5,976 nucleotides of DNA, from assembly GCA_947627965.1 (NCBI GenBank), contig CANQYA010000063.1, positions 1-5,976 on the forward strand, written 5' to 3'. Numbering within the stretch: the first letter of the stretch is position 1; each line of letters opens with the position of its first letter. Made by a program: the position numbers and the translations under genes. The stretch comes from an uncultured Bacilli bacterium (lineage in GTDB: Bacteria; Bacillota_I; Bacilli_A; RF39; UBA660). Below are positions 1 to 5,938 of this stretch, in pieces. The notes beneath the pieces were generated by a model. It was given only the letters and a program-made list of their open reading frames with translations, made no database searches and was not told the DNA's origin.

Positions 1-198
1 CATTCTTCTTTTTCTTGCTACTACTTCAAGTCCTGAATAAGCTTTAATATGTCCTAAATGCATACCTACTCCTGATGGATAAGGAAACTCTACTAAAGCA
101 TAAAACTTCTTTTTATCACTATTATCTATGGCTTTAAAACTTTTATGTTCTTCCCAATATTTTTGCCATTTACTTTCTATTTCTTTAAAATTATACAT
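1..198 (-). CDS. leuS: Leucine--tRNA ligase, N-terminal part (cut by window edge)
   Basis: Only the first 66 residues are present; the gene continues past the left edge. LeuRS is a cytoplasmic class I aminoacyl-tRNA synthetase that charges tRNA-Leu with leucine. The fragment has the typical LeuRS opening: an amphipathic start with KWQKYWEE (residues 10-17), then [13 protein letters not shown] (38-50). This carries the ATP-binding class I HIGH signature as HLGH (47-50), followed by a conserved-type segment ending KRRM at 63-66. The ATG at 198 is preceded by AAAGGA about 10 nt upstream. It overlaps the end of the upstream membrane-protein gene by 8 nt, so translation is probably coupled. Expression should be controlled by the leucine T-box at 608-800, whose specifier codon agrees with this identity. 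Assignment as LeuRS rather than IleRS or ValRS rests on the PYPSG-GxHxGH context and the leucine specifier. Confidence 0.95.
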   Translation of the reverse strand, partial: MYNFKEIESKWQKYWEEHKSFKAIDNSDKKKFYALVEFPYPSGVGMHLGHIKAYSGLEVVARKRRM

Positions 199-589
199 GT
201 TTTGTCAATCCTTTCTTTTTAAATACTTTTCCTAATATATTAAAACTTATTATTATTACTGGTATTACTAATAAAGCACCTACTCCTAATTGGATATATA
301 TATTATCTGTTTTTAAAAAACTTACAATAGTAACAATAATAGCAATATCTATACTACAAACAAGCCCAATCAGTTTTAACATAGCTCTAAAGTTAACTTT
401 ACTTATATCTACTTTATATTTATATATAAATAATTCTACTTCTGATGGATATCTTGCTTCATCAATTACTTTTTTCTTTTTCTTATGTTTTTCTTTAATT
501 ATTCTTTTACCTTTACTATCATATTTTCTAATTATAAAGAGATAATAAATTAAATAAGTAATAATAACTGTTATTATAAACCAAATCAC
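191..589 (-). CDS. Small three-helix membrane protein of unknown function, first gene of the leucine T-box operon
   Basis: I do not recognise a named family. The 132-residue protein has a hydrophobic N-terminal helix (about 2-20) and a very basic stretch (21-43, including HKKKKK at 35-40). A charged amphipathic segment follows (46-70, with [15 protein letters not shown] and KVNFRAMLK), then a hairpin of two hydrophobic helices (about 72-92 and 98-120) and a lysine-rich tail. The positive-inside rule suggests N-out, C-in topology with the basic loop and tail in the cytoplasm. No catalytic motif is visible. The start is GTG at 589, placed 5 nt after a strong AAAAGGAGG; the ATG two bases upstream (591) is followed at once by TGA and cannot be used. 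It lies directly behind the T-box terminator and overlaps leuS by 8 nt, so it should be induced together with leuS when tRNA-Leu is uncharged. A transport, membrane-insertion or LeuRS-partner role is possible, but nothing in the sequence shows which. Confidence 0.85.
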   Translation of the reverse strand: MIWFIITVIITYLIYYLFIIRKYDSKGKRIIKEKHKKKKKVIDEARYPSEVELFIYKYKVDISKVNFRAMLKLIGLVCSIDIAIIVTIVSFLKTDNIYIQLGVGALLVIPVIIISFNILGKVFKKKGLTKHV

Positions 590-594
590 ATAAA

Positions 595-603
595 CCTCCT
601 TTT
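595..603 (-). promoter_or_regulatory. Ribosome binding site fixing the GTG start of the membrane protein
   Basis: On the minus strand AAAAGGAGG is followed by 5 nt and then GTG at 589. The overlapping ATG at 591 would have only 3 nt spacing and is followed by TGA. The site lies only a few bases after the T-box terminator U-tract. Confidence 0.8.
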
Positions 604-607
604 AACC

Positions 608-640
608 AAATAAAAACGCCCTAAACATAAGGACGTTTTT
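608..640 (-). terminator. T-box rho-independent terminator (conditional)
   Basis: On the minus strand AAAAACGTCCT (640-630) pairs with AGGGCGTTTTT (622-612). This gives 11 base pairs, one of them G-U, with a 7-nt loop and a continuing T-rich tract. The 5' arm (636-628) is the same sequence that pairs with the T-box in the antiterminator, so the two structures exclude each other. No other terminator follows the GH31 gene, so this hairpin probably also ends GH31 transcripts. Confidence 0.92.
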
Positions 641-800
641 TTCACGTGGTACCACCTTAATTCATAGATAAAACTATACTCTTGCTTTTAACGCTTTAAA
701 GCGATTTACTTTTATTAGAAACAAGTTCATATAATTTTATTATAGTTTCCACCAAACACTATTTCTCTATTAATAATTAATTATATTACTGCTTTTCTAA
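608..800 (-). promoter_or_regulatory. T-box riboswitch, leucine-specific (tRNA-Leu sensing leader)
   Basis: On the minus strand the leader starts with stem I. Its base TTAGAAA (800-794) pairs perfectly with TTTCTAA (721-715), and ATATAATT (786-779) pairs with AATTATAT (736-729). Between them lies the specifier loop: AGCAGTA (793-787, containing the AGTA loop-E element) faces GAACTTG (728-722). This places the specifier at CTT (725-723), a leucine codon. Distal elements AGAGA (768-764) and GGTGG (753-749) sit around an ATAGT/ACTAT stem. A small hairpin CGCTTTAAAGCG (703-692) follows. The T-box AAGGTGGTACCACGTG (658-643) forms helix A1 TAAGG/CCTTA (659-655 with 632-628), the 7-nt bulge TGGTACC (654-648) and helix A2 ACGT/ACGT (647-644 with 636-633). 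The variable base of TGGN is T, which matches the A discriminator of tRNA-Leu. Uncharged tRNA-Leu should stabilise the antiterminator and allow transcription of the membrane protein and leuS. Confidence 0.95.
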
Positions 801-819
801 GTAAATAAATATATTATAT

Positions 820-848
820 AGTATATTAGATTTCGTCAGTATATTCAA
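820..848 (-). promoter_or_regulatory. Candidate sigma-A promoter of the T-box operon
   Basis: On the minus strand TTGAAT (848-843) and TATACT (825-820) are separated by 17 nt, and a start near 813 would lie just before stem I. A perfect TATAAT at 818-813 is an alternative -10 but lacks a good -35. The -35 lies inside the last codons of the GH31 gene and the -10 just past its stop. Confidence 0.6.
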
Positions 849-3237
849 GTAAATTTAAAAATAATTTTATAATAGATTTATCTAATCCTTCTCTTTTTAA
901 TTTTCTTAAAGCAATACGTTTTCCTTTTATTTTGTCATTTTCAAAAATAGCTTTGGATATTTTTTCTTTTAAATCAGTTTGAATTTGTAAATCAGATAAT
1001 ATGTCGTCTATATCTTCGTTAATAACTCTTATTTCGTCTAATTCTATTCCTTTACCTTGGCAATTAATAGTTAAGTTAGAAAAGGAATAAACATTATCAA
1101 CTTTAACTATGTAATCACGTCCATCAGGATAACAAGTAAAAGGTATATTTTTATTATCGTTAACACAAGTTACAGTTGTAACATCTTTAGTATTACGGAA
1201 CCTAATTACAAAATTACGATATTCAGGTACTATATCTCTTTTATTAGTACGATCGCTTCTTATCGATAAAGTATAATTGTCGGTAGCATAAGTATATTCA
1301 ATTATTGTTTTAAAACATATATTGTCTTTATATCTTAGAGAAATACCATCATCTTCGTATAATTCATAAACATTATTCGCACCAGGGAATATTTGTATTT
1401 CTAAATCTGTAGGATTACTAGTATTATTATAATTACTTTTTATTGATAAAGGTATAATCGCTCCTCTTTTAGCAAAAACAGGATAATCTTCGTCTTTATA
1501 AAATCCGACGTGTTTTTTGTTACCAGCAAATTTTTTACCAGTAAAATAGTTATACCATACCCCTTCTGGTAAATAGAAACGATGAATAGTCCTGTTCATA
1601 GTCAAATCTTTTTTAGTTGTTATAGGAGCAACTAATAAACCACTTCCAAAAAAGTATTCATTACGATACAATATATCGTCATAAACTTTAGGTATAACAT
1701 AATATAAAGGTTGAAATACCATTGAACCAGTAGTTGAATATTTATAAGATTCGGTATATAAGTAAGGAATTAATTGATGTCTTAATTTTAAATAATCATC
1801 TACTATCTCATAAGTTTCTTTATTCCATAGCCACGGTTCTCTTTTATAATATTTTCCTCCTGCTGAATGAAATCTTAAAATAGGACTAAATACCCCTAAT
1901 TGGACAGATCTAATATATAGTTCTCGTTCTTCGATACCTCCACTATAACCACAAATATCGTGGCTCCACCAACATACACCAATATTTGATGCGGATAAAT
2001 TAAAGAAAGGTATTAATTTAAAATTATTCCAACTGACATTAAGATTACCTGAATATAAAACAGGATAACGATGAGCTGAAACTAAGGAATTACGCGATAA
2101 AAGAAGTGGTCTTTTATTATTACGCATAAGATCTAATGTATGATAATGATTTAAAACCCATAAAGTAGTTAAATCTTTTAAATTACTAAAATCATTCCAA
2201 AAAAAGTCAACTCCAAAAGCTTCTAATGAATGAATAAATACTTTAAAGTAAACATCTAAAAAACGAGGATTTAGTGGATCAAACTTTATAATATTACCAG
2301 CTTGTCCTCCTAAGTATTTTAAAGCTTCGTAATAATATGTTTCAAATGGATAAATACCTTCGCTAGGATCTATTTCTAAACCAATTCTTATTCCTTTGTT
2401 GTGCAAATTATCAATAAATTCTTTAGGATTAGGAAATAAAGTTGTATTAAAAGTATATCCTGTCTTTGTTTCTTTTTTATTAATAATACTTCTTGTATGC
2501 CAATCTTTATCTAATAATAATACTGATATAGGTACTTCTATTTGATTAAAATTATCAAGTAAAGTATCAATATCACTACTAGAATAAGCTTTATCACGAC
2601 ACCACCAGTTTCCTAATGCATATCTAGGTATAAAAGAAGGCATACCAGTTAATTTAAAATAATCTGCCATAGCAAAACCAAAATCTTTTCCATAGACAAA
2701 TAAATATAAATCAACACTGTCAGGATTAGGACTTATAAAAGTACCATTTTCGTCTAATCTTAAAGTATTACTATCGTCAATACTAACAAAACCTTCTAAG
2801 GAATATAAGCCACGATTTATCTTATTAGTAGGATTTTTATCTAAAACATTATTAGAACCAAAATAATTTTTTACTTCGGGATGATCATAAAACCAAAAAT
2901 TTTCCGTGCCTACAACTGATACTTTTAAATTTTTAGCAGAATTAATACCATTACCATTAAAAGGCATTTCTTTCATATACTCTAATTTAAAGTACTTAGT
3001 ATTAATCTCAATTACTAATCCTTCGCGATCGGTTACAGTAAACTTAGGTTTTTCAAAATTTCTAAATGTTACTAATTCTGTTCCTAAGTCATTAAAAACA
3101 CCATTTTTATTATATTCTAAACGAACTAATCTCTCTGTTAAAACAGAAATACGGTATCTTGCTCCTTGGATGACAGAAGATGTTTTACATTTTAGATTGT
3201 TTAAATCCATATGAAATTGTTTACCTAAATCATACAT
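826..3237 (-). CDS. Glycoside hydrolase family 31 (alpha-glucosidase-like), acid/base Asp replaced by Asn
   Basis: 803 residues with no signal peptide, so probably cytoplasmic; GH31 enzymes release alpha-linked glucose or related sugars from oligosaccharide ends. Domains: N-terminal beta-sandwich (about 20-200), TIM barrel (about 205-500), C-terminal beta domains with PVFAKRGAIIP (586-596) and YELYEDDG (624-631), and a charged helical tail (about 735-803). Barrel landmarks are ALGNWW (207-212), LLDKDWH (241-247), DFFWNDF (344-350, expected nucleophile D349), LSRN and HRYPV (380-393), WWSHDICG (423-430), SPILRFHS (451-458) and LRHQLIPYLYT (485-495). In relatives the RYPV segment is followed by SGD, whose Asp is the general acid/base; here it reads SGN, with AAT for N398 at 2046-2044. 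Activity may therefore be lost or altered. The chosen ATG has AAAGGGG about 9 nt upstream, and M10 lacks a comparable site. The gene is monocistronic and divergent from tspO. GH31 membership is sure; the substrate is unknown. Confidence 0.95.
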   Translation of the reverse strand: MYDLGKQFHMDLNNLKCKTSSVIQGARYRISVLTERLVRLEYNKNGVFNDLGTELVTFRNFEKPKFTVTDREGLVIEINTKYFKLEYMKEMPFNGNGINSAKNLKVSVVGTENFWFYDHPEVKNYFGSNNVLDKNPTNKINRGLYSLEGFVSIDDSNTLRLDENGTFISPNPDSVDLYLFVYGKDFGFAMADYFKLTGMPSFIPRYALGNWWCRDKAYSSSDIDTLLDNFNQIEVPISVLLLDKDWHTRSIINKKETKTGYTFNTTLFPNPKEFIDNLHNKGIRIGLEIDPSEGIYPFETYYYEALKYLGGQAGNIIKFDPLNPRFLDVYFKVFIHSLEAFGVDFFWNDFSNLKDLTTLWVLNHYHTLDLMRNNKRPLLLSRNSLVSAHRYPVLYSGNLNVSWNNFKLIPFFNLSASNIGVCWWSHDICGYSGGIEERELYIRSVQLGVFSPILRFHSAGGKYYKREPWLWNKETYEIVDDYLKLRHQLIPYLYTESYKYSTTGSMVFQPLYYVIPKVYDDILYRNEYFFGSGLLVAPITTKKDLTMNRTIHRFYLPEGVWYNYFTGKKFAGNKKHVGFYKDEDYPVFAKRGAIIPLSIKSNYNNTSNPTDLEIQIFPGANNVYELYEDDGISLRYKDNICFKTIIEYTYATDNYTLSIRSDRTNKRDIVPEYRNFVIRFRNTKDVTTVTCVNDNKNIPFTCYPDGRDYIVKVDNVYSFSNLTINCQGKGIELDEIRVINEDIDDILSDLQIQTDLKEKISKAIFENDKIKGKRIALRKLKREGLDKSIIKLFLNLLEYTDEI

Positions 3238-3266
3238 ATTAGTCGCCCCTTTATCTTACTCTTTAA

Positions 3267-3295
3267 ATTATAACACGTTTTTTTTAGATTATAAA
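3267..3295 (-). promoter_or_regulatory. Candidate GH31 promoter (extended -10)
   Basis: On the minus strand TGTTATAAT (3275-3267) is a perfect extended -10. A weak -35 TTTATA (3295-3290) lies 17 nt upstream. Transcription would start near 3260 and give a leader of about 23 nt. The 12-mer ACGTGTTATAAT here recurs at the dehydrogenase promoter (5621-5610). Confidence 0.6.
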
Positions 3296-3316
3296 GACCA
3301 TTTTACTAGACCAAAA

Positions 3317-3345
3317 TAGACAACAATATATGAATAAATTAATAT
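3317..3345 (+). promoter_or_regulatory. Candidate tspO promoter
   Basis: TAGACA (3317-3322, five of six consensus bases) and TAATAT (3340-3345, four of six) are separated by 17 nt, about 33 nt before the start codon. It lies back to back with the GH31 promoter inside a 141-nt divergent intergenic region. Confidence 0.45.
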
Positions 3346-3378
3346 ATATAGGCATAATAAATAACAAGGAGAATATTT

Positions 3379-3843
3379 ATGAAAAAAATTAATTGGAAAT
3401 TACTTATTATTAGTATTTTAATTCCTGTTATAATTGGTTCTTTAGCAGGATTAATCAGTATGCCTTTTATGGATTATGGCAACTTAACTTTACCTTTTCT
3501 AGCACCACCAGGTTTTATTTTTCCCATTGTCTGGACTATTCTTTATATCTTAATGGGCATATCTTTTTATCTTATTGTAACTGATAGTAGTTATTTTAAA
3601 GAAAATGCCTATTTAGTTTATTTCGCTCAACTATTCGTCAATTTCTTTTGGACTATTTTCTTCTTTGTCTTTAAGTGGCGTTTATTCTCAAGTATTTGGC
3701 TAGTTCTTTTAATTATCTTAATTATTATAATGATTTTAAGATTTTTAATTATTAATAAAAAAGCTGGTCTATTACAGTTACCTTATTTAATATGGTGTTG
3801 CTTTGCTTTATACTTAAATATTTCGATATATTTATTAAATTAA
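3379..3843 (+). CDS. tspO: TspO/MBR family (translocator protein) integral membrane protein
   Basis: 154 residues, the usual length of bacterial TspO, with five hydrophobic helices at about 8-27, 47-66, 78-98, 104-125 and 131-152. Family signatures are APPGFIFPIVWTILYILMG (42-60), QLFVNFFWTIFF (84-95) and AGLLQLPYLIWC with FALYLN (129-147). TspO proteins bind tetrapyrroles such as protoporphyrin IX, and some cholesterol. In Bacillus cereus two tryptophans near positions 51 and 138 are implicated in porphyrin breakdown; W52 and W139 here fall at equivalent places. The ATG at 3379 follows AAGGAG with 7-nt spacing. The radical SAM gene begins 58 nt downstream and I see no terminator between them, so partial co-transcription is possible. 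No tetrapyrrole gene is visible in the window, so the local ligand and role are unknown. Confidence 0.93.
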   Translation: MKKINWKLLIISILIPVIIGSLAGLISMPFMDYGNLTLPFLAPPGFIFPIVWTILYILMGISFYLIVTDSSYFKENAYLVYFAQLFVNFFWTIFFFVFKWRLFSSIWLVLLIILIIIMILRFLIINKKAGLLQLPYLIWCCFALYLNISIYLLN

Positions 3844-3864
3844 TAATTATTACTAATAATCATC

Positions 3865-3873
3865 TGTTATAAT
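3865..3873 (+). promoter_or_regulatory. Candidate radical SAM gene promoter (extended -10 only)
   Basis: TGTTATAAT is a perfect extended -10 with only AT-rich, non-consensus sequence at -35. A start near 3880 gives a leader of about 22 nt carrying the AAGGAGG site. Confidence 0.55.
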
Positions 3874-3901
3874 ATATTTGTTATGTTTTAAGGAGGCTTC
3901 T

Positions 3902-4834
3902 ATGAAGTTTATATATAGCGATTCTAACAAAAGATATTATACTCTTGATTATTTTTTTAAACATAAATTTAATTCTAAAGTATTTAAAGTAAGTTTAAAT
4001 GCTGGTTTTACTTGCCCTAATAAAGATGGTACTAAAGGGTATGGAGGATGTATTTACTGTTCTAAATTAGGTAGTGGTGATTATGCTGGCAATGTTAATA
4101 AAAGTTTAATAGAACAGTTTAATGAAGTAAAAGATATAATGTCAAAAAAATGGAAAAATAGTAAATATATAGCTTATTTTCAAGCTAATAGTAATACTTA
4201 TGCTGAAGTAGAAGATTTAAAAGAAAAATACGAAAGTGTTTTAAAGCTTGATAACGTTATCGGACTAAGTATTGCTACAAGACCTGATTGTATATCTAAC
4301 GAATGTTTAGAATATTTAAAAGAATTAAATAAAAGGACTTATTTAACTGTAGAATTAGGTCTCCAAACAATTCATGATAAAACTTCCAAATTAATAAATA
4401 GAGGTCATGATTTGAAATGTTTTACAGATATGGTTAATCTTTTACGTAAAAATAATATTAATGTAGTAGTGCATATTATTAATGGATTACCGTACGAAAC
4501 TAAAGAAATGATGCTAGAGACAGCTAAGTATTTATCTAAATTAGATATTCAGGGCATAAAAATACATATGCTTCACATCTTAAAAGATACCGCTTTAGCT
4601 AAAATGTATGAAAATAAACCTTTTCATATTTTAAGTCGTGAAGAATATGTCGATATTGTTATATCACAGTTAGAACTTTTACGCGAAGATATAGTTATCC
4701 ACCGTATTACTGGAGATCCTAATCCTCTCGATTTAATAGAACCTACTTGGTTAATTAAAAAGTTTGGTGTTTTAAATGAAATAGATAAAGAAATGGTAAA
4801 AAGAAATACCTATCAAGGTATTTTATGTAAATAA
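3902..4834 (+). CDS. ytqA: YtqA/YhcC (TIGR01212) family radical SAM protein
   Basis: 310 residues, the normal family length, probably cytoplasmic. The [4Fe-4S] cluster cysteines are C38, C50 and C53 (C-x11-C-x2-C) in a segment reading CPNKDGTKGYGGCIYC, typical of this family and unlike the CxxxCxxC of most radical SAM enzymes. Other family blocks are YFQANSNTYA (92-101), IATRPDC (124-130), VELGLQTIHDKT (150-161) with INRGHD (165-170), HIINGLPYET (191-200), GIKIHMLHILK (218-228), HRITGDPN (267-274) and TYQG (303-306). From memory, B. subtilis YtqA has been linked to wobble-uridine (mnm5s2U) tRNA modification and named MnmL; the partner ytqB/mnmM is not in this window. I chose ATG 3902 because AGGAGG (3891-3896) precedes it by 5 nt; an in-frame TTG at 3878 lies at or before the predicted transcription start. 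It converges on the dehydrogenase gene. Confidence 0.93.
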   Translation: MKFIYSDSNKRYYTLDYFFKHKFNSKVFKVSLNAGFTCPNKDGTKGYGGCIYCSKLGSGDYAGNVNKSLIEQFNEVKDIMSKKWKNSKYIAYFQANSNTYAEVEDLKEKYESVLKLDNVIGLSIATRPDCISNECLEYLKELNKRTYLTVELGLQTIHDKTSKLINRGHDLKCFTDMVNLLRKNNINVVVHIINGLPYETKEMMLETAKYLSKLDIQGIKIHMLHILKDTALAKMYENKPFHILSREEYVDIVISQLELLREDIVIHRITGDPNPLDLIEPTWLIKKFGVLNEIDKEMVKRNTYQGILCK

Positions 4835-4844
4835 AGTCTTATTT
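4829..4844. other. All-AT hairpin spanning the two convergent stop codons
   Basis: AAATAA (4829-4834) pairs with TTATTT (4839-4844) around a 4-nt loop, and each arm contains the stop codon of one of the converging genes. A T-rich run (4848-4858) follows on the plus strand, so it might act as a weak plus-strand terminator. Six A-T pairs are thermodynamically poor, so function is doubtful. Confidence 0.25.
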
Positions 4845-5591
4845 TAATTTCTTTTTTTGAATATTATAAGTTATTTTAGCTAAAGTCTTACAAGGTAAAA
4901 ACTTAGTAAAGAAGTTAGCACATTTCATTTTAAAACCGGGTATTATAATTAATTTTTTCTTAAGCATCTTATCGATTGCATATTTAGCTACATAGTCACT
5001 TTTTAATGGTTTAACAGCAAATTTAACATTAGCTACTTTATTAAAATTAGTATCTACTGGCCCTGGACATAAGCAAGATACTACTACTTTAGATTTACTT
5101 CTTCTTAATTCTTCGTAAACGGATGTTGTTAATCGTAATACATAAGCCTTGCTACTATAGTAAGTAGCCATTAATGGCCCTGGTAAAAAGCTAGCTGAAG
5201 AAGCAACATTTAAGATGTAACCATAATCTTTTTTAACCATATCACGTAAAAACATTTTGGTTAAAATATGAACAGCTTTAATATTTAAGGAAAGCATTTC
5301 CATTTCTTTATTTAAGTCTGTTTCAGTAAAATATCCGCAATCACCAAATCCAGCATTGTTTATTAGTATATCAATATTTTCATTATGGCATAAAACATAT
5401 ACTTCTTTAACTTTGCTTTCAATCGATAAATCAGCAACAATTATTTTCACTTCTGTTTTTAATTCTTCTTGCATTTTTTGTAATTTATCTTTATTGCGAG
5501 ATACCAAAATCAAGTCATATCCTAAAGCACTTAAATATTTAGCCATTTGATAACCAATACCAGACGACGCTCCTGTTATTAAAGCTTTCAT
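4839..5591 (-). CDS. Short-chain dehydrogenase/reductase (classical SDR), NAD(P)-dependent
   Basis: 250 residues, a complete classical SDR with a Rossmann fold and probably cytoplasmic. Visible motifs are TGASSGIG (6-13, dinucleotide binding), SRN after the second strand (31-33, where R32 favours NADP(H)), and ADLS (53-56). NNAG is at 78-81 and LNIKA, with N103, at 102-106. Catalytic S131 lies 13 residues before YYSSK (Y144, K148), followed by CPGPVDT (175-181). The C-terminal tail (about 220-250) is basic with hydrophobic patches, as in SDRs related to 3-ketoacyl or 17-beta-hydroxysteroid reductases, so a lipid-like substrate is possible but unproven. The ATG at 5591 is preceded by GGAG (5603-5600) with 8-nt spacing and starts exactly at the canonical MKALITGASSGIG. 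A longer frame from TTG 5624 has no ribosome site and overlaps the promoter. The stop lies 4 nt from the end of the radical SAM gene. Confidence 0.93.
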   Translation of the reverse strand: MKALITGASSGIGYQMAKYLSALGYDLILVSRNKDKLQKMQEELKTEVKIIVADLSIESKVKEVYVLCHNENIDILINNAGFGDCGYFTETDLNKEMEMLSLNIKAVHILTKMFLRDMVKKDYGYILNVASSASFLPGPLMATYYSSKAYVLRLTTSVYEELRRSKSKVVVSCLCPGPVDTNFNKVANVKFAVKPLKSDYVAKYAIDKMLKKKLIIIPGFKMKCANFFTKFLPCKTLAKITYNIQKKKLK

Positions 5592-5609
5592 AATACCATC
5601 TCCAATTAT

Positions 5610-5652
5610 ATTATAACACGTCAATTATACAGTTTGCATCTTTTAAATTAAA
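5610..5652 (-). promoter_or_regulatory. Candidate SDR promoter region with two overlapping -10 boxes
   Basis: On the minus strand an extended -10 TGTTATAAT (5618-5610) would start transcription near 5603, leaving the GGAG ribosome site at the very 5' end of the mRNA. A second TATAAT (5629-5624), with a weak -35 TTTAAT (5652-5647) at 17 nt, would start near 5617 and give a more ordinary leader of about 26 nt. Either or both could be used. Confidence 0.5.
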
Positions 5653-5792
5653 ATTTCTATATAATAAAATAGTTTTAACTAAATTTGAGATATTTTAGTT
5701 TATTTTAATAACAAATGTATTTTATAATCATCTGTCCACTCTTTAATAATTACATCAATGCTAAAAGTTATTAGTATTCATAAATAATCATA

Positions 5793-5838
5793 AACATTAA
5801 AATAACTAATTATATTTTTAAGCAAATATTTTAATGTT
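5793..5838. repeat. 12-bp perfect inverted repeat
   Basis: AACATTAAAATA (5793-5804) and TATTTTAATGTT (5827-5838) are perfect reverse complements separated by 22 nt. No T-run follows on the plus strand, so it is not an obvious terminator. In sequence this AT-rich, such a pair could arise by chance. It lies about 200 nt upstream of the SDR gene and before the plus-strand terminator. Confidence 0.5.
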
Positions 5839-5938
5839 ATATTACCATCTCTCATTTAATTCAGACATTACTTTCATCATTGATTTAATAATAATTATTA
5901 CCGGAGTTTGGCAGTTGATATAAATTAAAACATAAAGC

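Noticed and set aside
2906..3214. Open frame of 102 codons on the plus strand
   Set aside because: It lies wholly inside the strongly supported GH31 gene on the opposite strand, has no ribosome site and no recognisable motif.
826..3237. Mycoplasma-like code with TGA as tryptophan
   Set aside because: Conserved tryptophans in GH31, LeuRS and TspO are encoded by TGG, and no gene needs TGA read-through.
3878..3901. TTG start adding 8 residues to the radical SAM protein
   Set aside because: The added segment overlaps the predicted transcription start and the ribosome binding site; ATG 3902 has an ideal AGGAGG.
5356..5550. Open frame of 64 codons on the plus strand
   Set aside because: It lies antisense within the SDR Rossmann-fold coding region and has no start signals.
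5592..5624. TTG start adding 11 residues to the SDR
   Set aside because: The extension overlaps the -10 box, has no ribosome site, and classical SDRs begin just before the TGxxxGIG motif.
5677..5700. Small hairpin AACTAAA/TTTAGTT upstream of the SDR gene
   Set aside because: Seven pairs, six of them A-T, with a 10-nt loop and no U-tract; this is expected by chance at this composition.
3841..5901. Repeated TAATAATTATTAC (3841-3853 and 5889-5901) and ATAATCATCTGT (3856-3867 and 5724-5735) as operators
   Set aside because: In about 6 kb of such AT-rich DNA several shared 12-mers are expected by chance, and the copies are not placed consistently relative to genes.
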